Notes: generated by a model from the sequence alone, not told the origin. 64,000 nt of DNA from Methylobacter sp. (GCA_024636505.1 JAGXGY010000014.1:1-64000), one strand, 5' to 3'. Counted from the stretch's first letter, positions 36,214 to 44,939 are shown. Program-made: numbers and translations.

Positions 36214-36290
36214 TGCGGATTGGAGAGCGGATGCATAGTCTTTTCCAATCGTTGGCTTCATCCCAACGGGATGTTTCCTTATTGCTCTTG
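36214..36290. repeat. 77-bp dispersed repeat, copy 1
   Basis: Closely similar over its whole length to 46203-46279, with shared blocks CGGATTGG, CCAATCGTTG, CTTCATCCCAACGGGATGTTT and TGCTCTT. It includes the hairpin CATCCC-AAC-GGGATG (36259-36273). The surrounding gap 35906-36566 has no protein-coding gene that looks real. Confidence 0.7.
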
Positions 36291-36370
36291 TATAATAAAC
36301 GAGAAGCGCCGCTACGGTAGTAGTATATAATTCCTGCCAAGAAGTATCATAGAATATAGTCAACAGCATC

Positions 36371-36405
36371 CTTACTTCCCGCCCTGAAGAGACGGGGCTT
36401 TACGG
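36371..36405. repeat. IS200/IS605 end-like hairpin, second copy
   Basis: CTTACTTCCCGCCCTGAAGAGACGGGGCTTTACGG shares the CGGGGCTTTACGG tail and arrangement of 8128-8166 and has a CCCGCCCTG / GACGGGG imperfect stem. No transposase gene is adjacent. Confidence 0.35.
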
Positions 36406-36501
36406 ACTTTTAGATAAGCTCTAATCTGTTTCCGGGACATGAAAAATCAGGTGCTTTGTTGAGAAGGTTGAGCGTCGCAGTACTTTCCATTTCTTAAAAA
36501 C

Positions 36502-36526
36502 GTTATTATTACAGAGTAATAATAAC
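36502..36526. promoter_or_regulatory. Perfect palindrome upstream of the V-type ATPase operon
   Basis: GTTATTATTAC (36502-36512), AGA, then GTAATAATAAC (36516-36526): an 11-bp perfect inverted repeat with a three-base centre, ending 40 bases before the first ATPase gene. This has the form of an operator for a dimeric regulator; it could also be a hairpin in the 5' leader. No regulator gene is adjacent. Confidence 0.5.
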
Positions 36527-36566
36527 TCGCATTTTATAGCTTTCCACCATAGAAAAAACGAGTTAA

Positions 36567-37919
36567 ATGATGACCATTATTCAAAATTTGATACGTCACA
36601 TACGCCTACTGGAAATTGTCGGCGATTTGATCCGGGTGAAGGCTGAAGGCGTGGCTTTTGGCGATCTCGCCGTGGTTGAGAATATCGACGGCGAAATATC
36701 CCTGGCCAAAGTGGTCGATCTTGACCGGGACATTGTCAGTTTGCAGGTATTTTCCGGCGGCAAAGGTTTGTCGACCGACGCTAAAGTCACTTTTCTTGGC
36801 CGCCCGTTGGATGTGGTTTATTCCGATAATATTCTCGGCCGGGTTTTCCGGGGTTCCGGCGAGCCTATCGACGGCGGCCCGGCACTGCCGACCGATCCGC
36901 GCATTCCGGTTGGCGGACCTACGGTGAATCCGGTGATGCGGGTGATGCCGTCGCGGATGATCGAAACCCAGGTGCCGATGATCGACTTGTTCAACTGTCT
37001 GGTGGAAAGCCAGAAAATCCCCATTTTTTCCATCGCCGGCGAACCGTTCAATGAGCTGCTGGCGCGCATCGGTTTTCAGGCCAATGCCGATGTGGTGGTG
37101 TTTGGCGGCATGGGGCTGATTTTCGATGATTATCATTTTTTTCGCACCGCTTTTGAGGAACACGGCGTTTTTCACCGCACCATCATGTTTGTCAATCAGG
37201 CGTCCGATCCCCTGGTCGAGCGCTTGCTGGTGCCCGATATGGCGCTGGCGGTCGCCGAAAAAATGGCGGTTGAGGATAACAAACGGGTGCTGGTGCTTTT
37301 GACCGATATGACTGCGTTTGCCGATGCGATGAAGGAGTTGGGCGTGGCGCAGGAACGCATTCCGGCGGTGCGCGGGCACATGGGCGATTTGTACACACAA
37401 CTGGCCTCGCGCTATGAAAAAGCCTGCGATTTTAAAGGAGCGGGTTCGGTGACAATCCTGAGCGTAACCACTATGCCCGGCGATGATGTGACCCATCCGG
37501 TGCCGGATAACACTGGCTATATCACCGAGGGGCAGTTCTATCTGCATGACGGTTTTATCGATCCGTTCGGTTCGCTGTCACGGTTAAAGCAGCATGTGGT
37601 CGGCAAGGCCACGCGCGAGGATCACGGGCAGATTATGAACACCATGATCCGTTTTTATTCCGGCGCGGTGGAAGCGCAAAAGAAGCAGGCGATGGCCTTT
37701 GAATTGTCGCAGTTCGATGAGAAATTGCTCAAGTTCGGCGGGTTTTTCCGCGAGCGTTTTATGGACACCCGGGTTTCCTTACCGGTGATCGAGGCCCTGG
37801 ATTTGTGCTGGCAGACGCTGGCCGAATGTTTTGAGCCCAAGGAATTGCTGATGAAGCAGAGCCTGATCGATACATATTACCCGAAAGCCGAGCCGCACGA
37901 TGCGGACAAGGCCGCGTAA
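36567..37919 (+). CDS. ntpB: V/A-type ATPase subunit B
   Basis: 450 residues, the regulatory non-catalytic subunit of the V1/A1 head. Typical segments are GDLAVVENIDGEI, the degenerate nucleotide loop PIFSIAGEPFNELLARI (Walker A lost, as expected for B), VFGGMGL, LVLLTDMTAFADAMKE and the C-terminal helical domain. Start ATG 36567 is followed by a second ATG at 36570; no strong Shine-Dalgarno is visible. First gene of the seven-gene operon B-D-I-K-E-DUF2764-A, all on the plus strand. Confidence 0.95.
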   Translation: MMTIIQNLIRHIRLLEIVGDLIRVKAEGVAFGDLAVVENIDGEISLAKVVDLDRDIVSLQVFSGGKGLSTDAKVTFLGRPLDVVYSDNILGRVFRGSGEPIDGGPALPTDPRIPVGGPTVNPVMRVMPSRMIETQVPMIDLFNCLVESQKIPIFSIAGEPFNELLARIGFQANADVVVFGGMGLIFDDYHFFRTAFEEHGVFHRTIMFVNQASDPLVERLLVPDMALAVAEKMAVEDNKRVLVLLTDMTAFADAMKELGVAQERIPAVRGHMGDLYTQLASRYEKACDFKGAGSVTILSVTTMPGDDVTHPVPDNTGYITEGQFYLHDGFIDPFGSLSRLKQHVVGKATREDHGQIMNTMIRFYSGAVEAQKKQAMAFELSQFDEKLLKFGGFFRERFMDTRVSLPVIEALDLCWQTLAECFEPKELLMKQSLIDTYYPKAEPHDADKAA

Positions 37920-37925
37920 ACCGCC

Positions 37926-38555
37926 ATGGCCAAGCTTAAACTGAGCAAACACGCTTTACACGAACAGCAGGAAAACTTAAAACTGTACCAGCGGCTATTA
38001 CCCTCGCTGGACATGAAACGGCGGCAGTTGATGATGGAAGCAAAAAAGGCGCAAGGCGAATATGCGGCGGCGCAGGCGGCGGTGGAAGCCCTGGAAATCC
38101 GCATCGGCGAGGAATTACCGATGCTGGCCGACGAGGAATTTCGCCTGGCCGGGTTGGTGCATTTGAAAAGTTACAGCGTCGTCGAACAGAACGTGGTCGG
38201 CGTAAAGCTGCCGTTTTTGGACAGCATCGAATGTGCCGTTGCCGATTATTCGCGGCTGGCGACGCCGCCTTGGGTCGATACGCTGGTGCAACGCCTAAAA
38301 GATGCCGCAGAGCAACGGATGCGTGCCGAAATCGCCGGTGAGCGGGTGCGTATCCTGCAAATTGCGGTGCGGCGCATCACCCAGCGGGTCAATTTGTTCG
38401 AGAAAATCCTGATCCCGACCGCCAAACAGAATATCCAGAAAATACGCATTTTCCTGGGCGATGCCGAGCGCGCCAGCGTCATCATTTCCAAGCTGGCTAA
38501 ACACAAACAGCTACAACAACGCGAAGCGGAACTGGCAGCGGAGGCGGCGTTATGA
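37926..38555 (+). CDS. ntpD: V/A-type ATPase subunit D (central stalk)
   Basis: 209 residues with long N- and C-terminal coiled-coil helices (MAKLKLSKHALHEQQENLKLYQRLLPSLDMKRRQL and RRITQRVNLFEKILIPTAKQNIQKIRIFLGDAER), the signature of subunit D that rotates inside the A3B3 head. The gene starts seven bases after subunit B and ends overlapping the subunit I start by four bases. Confidence 0.94.
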   Translation: MAKLKLSKHALHEQQENLKLYQRLLPSLDMKRRQLMMEAKKAQGEYAAAQAAVEALEIRIGEELPMLADEEFRLAGLVHLKSYSVVEQNVVGVKLPFLDSIECAVADYSRLATPPWVDTLVQRLKDAAEQRMRAEIAGERVRILQIAVRRITQRVNLFEKILIPTAKQNIQKIRIFLGDAERASVIISKLAKHKQLQQREAELAAEAAL

Positions 38556-40336
38556 GCATTGTAGCCATGCATAAAGTGACCTTCATCGGTATCACTGCCG
38601 ATCGCGAGCGTTTGCTGGCCGACCTGCAAACAACGGGTTGCGTGCAGATTATTTCGTTGACCGAGCGCAGCGCTGACTATGCCGAGGCCGCGCATACAGC
38701 AGGCGCGCGCGAGGCGTTGCTGTTTTTACAGACCTATCCGCAGCACCGGCGGCAGGTTGTCGACAAGCAGCGCTTCAATGCGGTCAAGGTTCAGCAGCAG
38801 ATATTGGCGGTGAGAAATCACCTGCGCGATTTGGAAGATGAGCGCGATTTTTTGATTAAACGCATTCAGGACATCCGTCCTTGGGGCGATTTTGTGTTGC
38901 CGCCGTTGTCGGACATGAACGAGCAGCGGCTTTGGTTCTACACAGTCCTGCATAAGGATTTACCGAAAATCGAAGCGTCGGCGGCGGTTTGGCAAGTGGT
39001 GCGGCGCGACAACCGTTTTTGTTATGTGATCGTGGTGGACAGGGATGAACCGCTGGACATGCCGGTGCCGCGTATTCATCTGGGCAGCCGGTCTCGGCAC
39101 GAGCTGGAAGCGAGGCTCGATGAAGTCGAATTTATCATCGAAGATGTGCAGGCGGAACGGGCTTATCTGACCCGCTGGCATGATTTGTTCAGCCACGACC
39201 TGAATCAGCTGGAAGACCGCGCGGTACGCGAGACGGCAGCGGCGCAGGTCTACACCAACGACGCGGCTTTCGCCTTGCAGGGTTGGGCACCGGCCGAAAG
39301 TCTGGCATCATTGGAAAGTTATGCTAAAGCACAGGCGTTTCATTTTTCTGCCGAAGCCTCAACACCCGAAGACAATCCGCCGACGCTGATGCGCAATCCG
39401 TCCTGGCTGGCTGCAGGCGAAGATTTGGTGACTTTTTACATGACCCCCGGTTATCGAACCTGGGACCCGTCATCGGTCACTTTCGTGTCTTTTGTGATCT
39501 TTTTTGCCATGATTTTGTCCGATGCCGGTTATGCGGCGGTGATGATTTTAGTCTTAATGGCGCTGTGGAAAAAAATGGGGCGCTCCTATTCGGGGTGCAG
39601 ATTTCGCCCGTTATTATTGTCGGTGGTGATAGCGTCGCTGGGGTTTGGCGTTATGGTGGGCAGTTATTTCGGGGTGAGGCCGGACGACGCCTCCTGGGCG
39701 GGCAAACTGCATGTGCTTGAGATCAGCGATACCGACCGGATGATGCTGCTATCGGTAGTCATCGGCATTTTCCATATTGTGTTGGCTAATGCGATGAATG
39801 CCTACCGTTGTAAAGATTGGGCGGATAAACTGCCGTCCATCGGCTGGATCGGCGTGATTTGCGGCGGCTTTATATTGGCGATTAGCAGTTCCGTCAGCAT
39901 CGCCGGTTTGCAAACACTGGGCATCGCCTTAATCGCTATCGGCAGCGTATTGGTCATCGCTTATACTGCGTCGCGCGAAAAACCGCTCGCCCGTTTTGCC
40001 CAAGGCATGTTGGGCCTGACCAAGCTGTCCGGTGCCTTGGGCGATGTGTTGAGTTATCTGCGCTTGTTTGCGTTAGGGCTTGCATCCGGGTCGTTGGCGG
40101 TGGAATTCAACAACATGGCCAGCGGCGTTTATGAGAGCTATCCCGGCATCGGCCTGTTTTTCGCGTTGCTGATACTGATACTCGGACATGCGGTCAATCT
40201 ATTGCTCGGCATAACCAGTGGCGTTATTCACGGGTTGCGCTTAAACGTGATCGAGTTTTTCAACTGGGGACTCACAGAAGAGGGAACCTTGTACAAACCA
40301 TTTAAAAAAGCAGAGGATAATGTATGGAACCGTTAA
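38552..40336 (+). CDS. ntpI: V/A-type ATPase subunit I (stator a subunit)
   Basis: 594 residues. N-terminal cytoplasmic half (about 1-300) with coiled coil and alpha/beta lobes, then seven or eight membrane segments from about residue 315. The segment ending SYLRLFALGLASGSLAVEFNNM carries the essential arginine of the ion path, and the last segments include GHAVNLLLGITSGVIHGLRLNVIEFF. Slightly shorter than the 650-residue norm. Overlaps the proteolipid gene by 13 bases. Confidence 0.93.
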   Translation: MSIVAMHKVTFIGITADRERLLADLQTTGCVQIISLTERSADYAEAAHTAGAREALLFLQTYPQHRRQVVDKQRFNAVKVQQQILAVRNHLRDLEDERDFLIKRIQDIRPWGDFVLPPLSDMNEQRLWFYTVLHKDLPKIEASAAVWQVVRRDNRFCYVIVVDRDEPLDMPVPRIHLGSRSRHELEARLDEVEFIIEDVQAERAYLTRWHDLFSHDLNQLEDRAVRETAAAQVYTNDAAFALQGWAPAESLASLESYAKAQAFHFSAEASTPEDNPPTLMRNPSWLAAGEDLVTFYMTPGYRTWDPSSVTFVSFVIFFAMILSDAGYAAVMILVLMALWKKMGRSYSGCRFRPLLLSVVIASLGFGVMVGSYFGVRPDDASWAGKLHVLEISDTDRMMLLSVVIGIFHIVLANAMNAYRCKDWADKLPSIGWIGVICGGFILAISSSVSIAGLQTLGIALIAIGSVLVIAYTASREKPLARFAQGMLGLTKLSGALGDVLSYLRLFALGLASGSLAVEFNNMASGVYESYPGIGLFFALLILILGHAVNLLLGITSGVIHGLRLNVIEFFNWGLTEEGTLYKPFKKAEDNVWNR

Positions 40337-40770
40337 TTTTGGCACTGGGTTGGGTGGGGCTGTATGCGCCGTTAGCGTTGGGCGCGGTAGGCAGCATGAT
40401 CGGCTGTTCCCGTGCCGGCAGCGCGGCCTGCGGCGCTTTATTGGAAGTCGAAAGCGGCTACGGGCGTTATATCGGCGTGGCGGCGATGCCGTCTTCGCAG
40501 ACTATTTACGGCATCGTTGTGACCATGGCCTTGCGCCGCGAACTGAATGTGGAAAATTCGCCCGGCATTTTCGGTCTGGGCCTTTTGGCCGGATTGGCGC
40601 TGTTGTTCAGCGCTTCCGCCCAAGGTTCCGCCTGTGCCGCATCGATTAACGTATCAAAAAACAAGCTGGAAATTTTCGGCATATCATTGGCACCGGCGGC
40701 GCTGGTTGAAGGCTTTGCCGTCTTCGCTTTCGTGTTCGCTCTGGTGCTGGCTGCAGGCATTCCGAAATAA
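40324..40770 (+). CDS. ntpK: V/A-type ATPase subunit K (rotor proteolipid)
   Basis: 148 residues with four membrane helices (two hairpins), as in Enterococcus NtpK. The helix-2 segment MPSSQTIYG, the helix-3 segment SASAQGSACAA and the helix-4 segment APAALVEGFAVFAF line up with the sodium ligands of Enterococcus NtpK (Leu61, Thr64, Gln65, Gln110, Glu139; Tyr68 also matches): Ser replaces Thr64 and Met replaces Leu61, both Gln and the Glu are kept. This favours sodium rather than proton coupling. The first hairpin carries no acidic ion-binding residue, as in the 16-kDa type. Confidence 0.93.
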   Translation: MEPLILALGWVGLYAPLALGAVGSMIGCSRAGSAACGALLEVESGYGRYIGVAAMPSSQTIYGIVVTMALRRELNVENSPGIFGLGLLAGLALLFSASAQGSACAASINVSKNKLEIFGISLAPAALVEGFAVFAFVFALVLAAGIPK

Positions 40771-40788
40771 TCTCACGGGACTGACAAC

Positions 40789-41454
40789 ATGACAGAACAA
40801 GAACAAGCTAAAACCGGTGCCGGGGTTCAGGAACTGGTCGACCGTATCCGCGATCAGGGCATATTGGCAGCCAACGAGCAGGCCGAGCAGATTATCAAAG
40901 ACGCCGAGGCGAAGTCGGCAAGACTGCTGCTGGATGCCAGGCGCGAAGCCGCGCAGCTGCGGGAAAGCGCCCGCATTGAGATTGAATCCAATCATGCCGC
41001 CGCCCTGGACGCGCTGAAACTGTCGGCGCGCGACACCATGCTGCAACTGGAGGCCAAAGTGTCGTTGGCCTTCGAGGTTTTCGTGCAACGGCTGGTGACA
41101 TCGGCCACCACCGATGAGCAATTTATTAAATCCATTGTGCTGGTGCTGGCCGGCCATGTCGAAAAAGAGCTGATCGGCGACAAGGAAGTGCAAATCCTGG
41201 TGTCCGAGTCGATATTAATGGGACAGCCCAATCAGAAACTGAGCGAACTGACTAATCAGACCATCATCGGCCTGTGCAGCGAAATGCTGCGCGAAGGCGT
41301 TGAGCTGATTCCGTCCAGCGACATCGAAGGCGGCGCCAGCGTGCGTCTGGTTAAAGAAAAACTGGAGATAGACTTGTCCGACAAGGCCATTTCCAAGCTG
41401 CTTTACCAGCGCATTTTGCCCCGTTTCAAGGCGATATTCGAAGGCAGAGATTAA
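40789..41454 (+). CDS. ntpE: V/A-type ATPase subunit E (peripheral stalk)
   Basis: 221 residues. A long charged N-terminal helix (IKDAEAKSARLLLDARREAAQLRESARIEIE) followed by a globular C-terminal domain. Typical for subunit E, which anchors the A3B3 head to the stator. Starts 18 bases after subunit K. No separate G/H stalk partner gene is visible in the operon. Confidence 0.85.
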   Translation: MTEQEQAKTGAGVQELVDRIRDQGILAANEQAEQIIKDAEAKSARLLLDARREAAQLRESARIEIESNHAAALDALKLSARDTMLQLEAKVSLAFEVFVQRLVTSATTDEQFIKSIVLVLAGHVEKELIGDKEVQILVSESILMGQPNQKLSELTNQTIIGLCSEMLREGVELIPSSDIEGGASVRLVKEKLEIDLSDKAISKLLYQRILPRFKAIFEGRD

Positions 41455-41459
41455 GCGTC

Positions 41460-42125
41460 ATGGCCGAGCCTTACATGACGCTGGTTTCCAGTCTGCCCTA
41501 TCTGCCGCCGTTTGAGCAGGCCGAGCGCTCGCCGATTACGCGTTTACGTCTGGAACAGCGTTTGCATAGCCTGGACGCCGACGATGCTAGGCAACTGGCC
41601 GAAGCGGAAGCCCTGGTCAGTTGGCGGATGTCTCTGGCCAAGCCGAAAACCGATGCCGATATGGTGTTGCGCAGTCGTGCCGCAATGCAGAGTATCAGCC
41701 AACCGGCGTTGCGCGAATTCATCGAATTCAGGATAGACCAGCAAGTGATACTGGCCGGTTTACGCCAGCGCAATGCCGGTATCGATGCGGCGGCTTTGGA
41801 GCCCATTTCAGGCGCCAGCCGCTGGGTACGGCATATTGCGGCGCATTGGGGCGACCCGAATTTCAAGCTGGCGGCGGTTTACCCGTGGATAAGCGACGCG
41901 CGAAGTTATCTTGACGGCAACAATGCCGACGCCCTTGACAGCCTATTGATGCACATCATCTGGCAACGGCTAGGCCATATCGCAGAAAGCAACACGTTCG
42001 GCTTCGAGGCGGTATTCGCCTTTGTTTTTAAATGGGACATTCTTCAAGCCTGGCTGGCGCGCGATGCCGCACAGGCGAAGAGCCGATTTCAAGATTTGAT
42101 TAAAGAGATAAAAGATGACAGCTGA
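41460..42125 (+). CDS. DUF2764 protein, probable C-like subunit of the V/A-type ATPase
   Basis: 221 residues, mainly helical, beginning YMTLVSSLPYLPPFE, the conserved N-terminus of the DUF2764 family. This family is found in V-type ATPase operons of Bacteroidetes and spirochaetes at the position where subunit C would stand, and is thought to replace it as the link between rotor ring and central stalk. It overlaps the subunit A gene by 11 bases and follows subunit E by five. Function inferred from context. Confidence 0.75.
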   Translation: MAEPYMTLVSSLPYLPPFEQAERSPITRLRLEQRLHSLDADDARQLAEAEALVSWRMSLAKPKTDADMVLRSRAAMQSISQPALREFIEFRIDQQVILAGLRQRNAGIDAAALEPISGASRWVRHIAAHWGDPNFKLAAVYPWISDARSYLDGNNADALDSLLMHIIWQRLGHIAESNTFGFEAVFAFVFKWDILQAWLARDAAQAKSRFQDLIKEIKDDS

Positions 42126-43929
42126 ACAACCGCTATTTAGAACCGCCAAGATCATAGGAGTCAAGGAAAGCCTGGTGCTTATCGAGGTTGACGAGGATGC
42201 GTCGATCATGAAAAACGAGCTGGGTTATATTTGCGTCGGCGACGAACGGCTTAAAGCCGAAGTGCTAAGGGTACGGCGGCGCACCGCCGACATGCAGGTA
42301 TTCGAGGATACGCGCGGCGTGCGTGTCGGCGATAGGGTTGAGCTAACTGGAGAAATGCTGTCGGCGGTATTAGGTCCCGGCTTGCTGGGGCAGGTGTTTG
42401 ACGGCCTGCTCAATCCCTTACAGGCGTTGGCCGATCAATACGGTTTTTTTCTGCCCCGGGGCGTGACTATCGCGCCGCTGGATAGGGATAAGACTTGGGC
42501 ATTTGCGCCGTGCGTCGCAGTCGGCGACCGCGTAACGCCCGGCGGCGTTATCGGCACTGTGCCCGAGGGCGAATTCAGCCACAAAATCATGGTGCCGTTT
42601 AATCTGCCGACATCGGTCGAAATCACCTGGATTCGCGGCGGCGATGTCGGCGTTGAAGACGTTGTCGCCCGTTATAAAATCGGCAACGACAAAGAGCAGG
42701 AATTGACCTTGTCGCAACGTTGGCCGGTGCGCAAGCCGATACCGGAAGGGCTGATCCGCCGCAGTTTTGCCGAGCGCCTGTATCCTTCCGAGCCGATCAC
42801 CACCGCGACGCGCATTATCGACACCTTCTTTCCGATTGCCCAAGGCGGCACCGGTTGCGTTCCCGGCCCATTCGGCGCCGGAAAAACCGTGTTGCAAAGC
42901 CTTATCGCCCGTTATTCGACGGTTGACATCGTGGTGATCGTGGCTTGCGGCGAACGGGCAGGCGAAGTGGTTGAAACCATCACCGAATACCCGGAAACCA
43001 AAGACCCGCGCACCGGCGGCACCTTGATGGACAGAACCGTCATTATCTGCAACACCTCGTCGATGCCGGTGGCGGCGCGCGAAGCCTCCATTTATACCGG
43101 CATTACGCTGGGCGAGTATTTTCGCCAGATGGGTTATAACGTGCTGTTGATTGCCGATTCCACCTCGCGTTGGGCGCAGGCGATGCGCGAGACTTCGGGG
43201 CGTATGGAGGAAATTCCCGGCGAAGAGGGCTTTCCTGCTTACTTAGATTCATCGATCAAAAATGTCTACGAACGCGCTGGCGTGTTGCGCTGCCCGGACG
43301 GTTCAATCGGCAGTTTGACCATGATCGGCACCGTTTCCCCCGCAGGCGGCAATTTTGAGGAACCGGTCACGCAATCGACCTTGGGCACGGTGAAAACCTT
43401 TCTCGGCTTGTCCGCTGAGCGCGCTTACCGGCGCTTTTATCCCGCCATCGATCCGCTGATTTCTTGGTCGCGTTATCTTGACCAACTGGGCGGCTGGTTC
43501 AGCAAAAACATTGATGCAAACTGGGTCGACAACGTCAAAGCCATGCAGGCCTTGCTTGAACAGGGCGACACTATTTATCAGATGATGCAGGTCACCGGCG
43601 AAGAAGGCATTACCGAGGATGATTTCGTCACCTGGCAAAAATCCTTACTATTGGATATGGTTTATCTGCAGCAGGATGCTTTCGACGATGTTGACGCCTG
43701 CATGTCCAGAGAGCGGCAGCTGGAGAGTTTTCAGCTGCTGAAAGGGTTGATTGATGCCCGTTATGATTTCAAGGATAAAGAGGCGGCCCGCGACTTTTTT
43801 ACCGAGCTGACCAGCTTGTACAAAAATTGGAATTACAGCGTACCCGATTCGGTTGACTTTGACCGTTATCGCCACGACATTGTGACGCTTGCGGCTTTGC
43901 ATGGCTACCTCGCAATGTTAGACGATTAG
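42115..43929 (+). CDS. ntpA: V/A-type ATPase catalytic subunit A
   Basis: 604 residues. The Walker A loop GPFGAGKTVLQ is at about residues 255-265, the family-specific bulge domain (non-homologous region) occupies about 115-200, VACGERAGEVVE and LIADSTSRWAQAMRE follow, and the C-terminal helical domain ends the protein. It is the ATP-hydrolysing or ATP-making subunit of the head. It is the last gene of the operon although A usually stands before B. Confidence 0.95.
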   Translation: MTAEQPLFRTAKIIGVKESLVLIEVDEDASIMKNELGYICVGDERLKAEVLRVRRRTADMQVFEDTRGVRVGDRVELTGEMLSAVLGPGLLGQVFDGLLNPLQALADQYGFFLPRGVTIAPLDRDKTWAFAPCVAVGDRVTPGGVIGTVPEGEFSHKIMVPFNLPTSVEITWIRGGDVGVEDVVARYKIGNDKEQELTLSQRWPVRKPIPEGLIRRSFAERLYPSEPITTATRIIDTFFPIAQGGTGCVPGPFGAGKTVLQSLIARYSTVDIVVIVACGERAGEVVETITEYPETKDPRTGGTLMDRTVIICNTSSMPVAAREASIYTGITLGEYFRQMGYNVLLIADSTSRWAQAMRETSGRMEEIPGEEGFPAYLDSSIKNVYERAGVLRCPDGSIGSLTMIGTVSPAGGNFEEPVTQSTLGTVKTFLGLSAERAYRRFYPAIDPLISWSRYLDQLGGWFSKNIDANWVDNVKAMQALLEQGDTIYQMMQVTGEEGITEDDFVTWQKSLLLDMVYLQQDAFDDVDACMSRERQLESFQLLKGLIDARYDFKDKEAARDFFTELTSLYKNWNYSVPDSVDFDRYRHDIVTLAALHGYLAMLDD

Positions 43930-43948
43930 CCTTGTATGCGTTTATTTA

Positions 43949-43994
43949 GCCGGACTTCAGCCGGTTATACGAATCCACCAACTTTAGTCGGTGG
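43949..43994. terminator. Paired hairpins after the V-type ATPase operon
   Basis: GCCGGACTTCAGCCGG (43949-43964) and CCACCAACT-TT-AGTCGGTGG (43975-43994, one mismatch) lie 20-65 bases after the subunit A stop, followed by a T-rich stretch GTTCGGTTTTT. They fit a termination region between the plus-strand operon and the convergent YeeE genes, or a REP-type repeat. Confidence 0.5.
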
Positions 43995-44042
43995 TTGTTC
44001 GGTTTTTGATGGATAATTGAGAGTTAACAAATTAGCAGCACG

Positions 44043-44459
44043 TTATTTTTTATGTTGCTCAATCAGGCTGTACAAAGCCATGCCGGTCAGCATCGCTGCA
44101 ACAAATATCCAGGCTTTTGGCTGGCCGGACGCTGCACTGACAACAGCAGGTCCCGGACAAAATCCGGCAATTCCCCAGCCTACGCCGAAAGCCAAGCTGC
44201 CTAATAGCAAACGTTTATCCAGTTCGGTTGCAGAGGGCAGCTGCATAGGGGCTCCCAATAAGCTACGCTGCCGTTTTTTAGCGATAGTGAAACCCCCGGA
44301 TCCAACCAGAATAGCGCCTCCCAGCACGAATGTCAGCGATGGGTCCCAAGTTCCGGTCACGTCCAGAAAACCAATGACTTTCGATGGGTCAGTCATGTCG
44401 GAGAGGATGAGGCCCAGGCCAAACAACAGTCCGACGAGAAAAGCAGTAACATTCAGCAT
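44043..44459 (-). CDS. YeeE/YedE-family sulfur transporter, half B (DUF6691)
   Basis: 138 residues with four hydrophobic segments and the GFCPGPAVVSAA motif, whose cysteine is used to pass thiosulfate or sulfide in YeeE/TsuA-type transporters. Together with the preceding gene, which carries the other cysteine motif, it makes a two-chain transporter (PmpAB-like). The two genes are two bases apart. Confidence 0.85.
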   Translation of the reverse strand: MLNVTAFLVGLLFGLGLILSDMTDPSKVIGFLDVTGTWDPSLTFVLGGAILVGSGGFTIAKKRQRSLLGAPMQLPSATELDKRLLLGSLAFGVGWGIAGFCPGPAVVSAASGQPKAWIFVAAMLTGMALYSLIEQHKK

Positions 44460-44461
44460 AA

Positions 44462-44890
44462 TCAGAGCCCCAGCTTGTGGCGAGTCAGGTAGACGGTGAT
44501 AAAACCCGCAGTGACGAAGGTCAGCGTTGCGACAATGGAGCGAATTGATCCGCGGGAAATGCCGCAGACGCCATGACCACTGGTACAGCCTGATGCGTAG
44601 CGGGTACCCAGGCCTACTAACAGACCGGCAATGATCAATTGCAGGGTTCCAGCTTCGATAGTCACCGCAGGCAGACTGAAGGCAAGCCGATAAACAAAAG
44701 GTGAAGCTGCCAAGCCGAGTACAAACAGTAGCCGCCAGATTTTGTCTCCTTTGCCGGTCGGAAGCAGACCGGCTAAAATACCGCTGATTCCGGCAATCCG
44801 ACCATTTAATAACATTAGCATTACAGCGGCTATGCCGATCAATAAGCCGCCGGAAAGGTTGGAAATATAGGTAAAGTCGGATAGATTCAT
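44462..44890 (-). CDS. YeeE/YedE-family sulfur transporter, half A
   Basis: 142 residues from ATG 44890 (MNLSDFTYISNLSGG); the frame extends 22 codons upstream into hemJ but this start is normal for the family and follows AAAGAAAAC. Membrane segments alternate with the motif ASGCTSGHGVCGISRGS (about residues 95-110), containing the conserved thiosulfate-handling cysteines. Forms a pair with the downstream half. It lies downstream of hemJ and a TlpA-like gene. Confidence 0.87.
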   Translation of the reverse strand: MNLSDFTYISNLSGGLLIGIAAVMLMLLNGRIAGISGILAGLLPTGKGDKIWRLLFVLGLAASPFVYRLAFSLPAVTIEAGTLQLIIAGLLVGLGTRYASGCTSGHGVCGISRGSIRSIVATLTFVTAGFITVYLTRHKLGL

Positions 44891-44939
44891 ATTGTTTTCT
44901 TTAAAGATGCGGGCGCTATAGTTTATAGGTGTTTTTTGA

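Noticed and set aside
36606-37547. 313-codon minus-strand frame opposite ATPase subunit B
   Set aside because: Antisense shadow of a strongly conserved gene; composition (very His/Arg-rich) is not protein-like.
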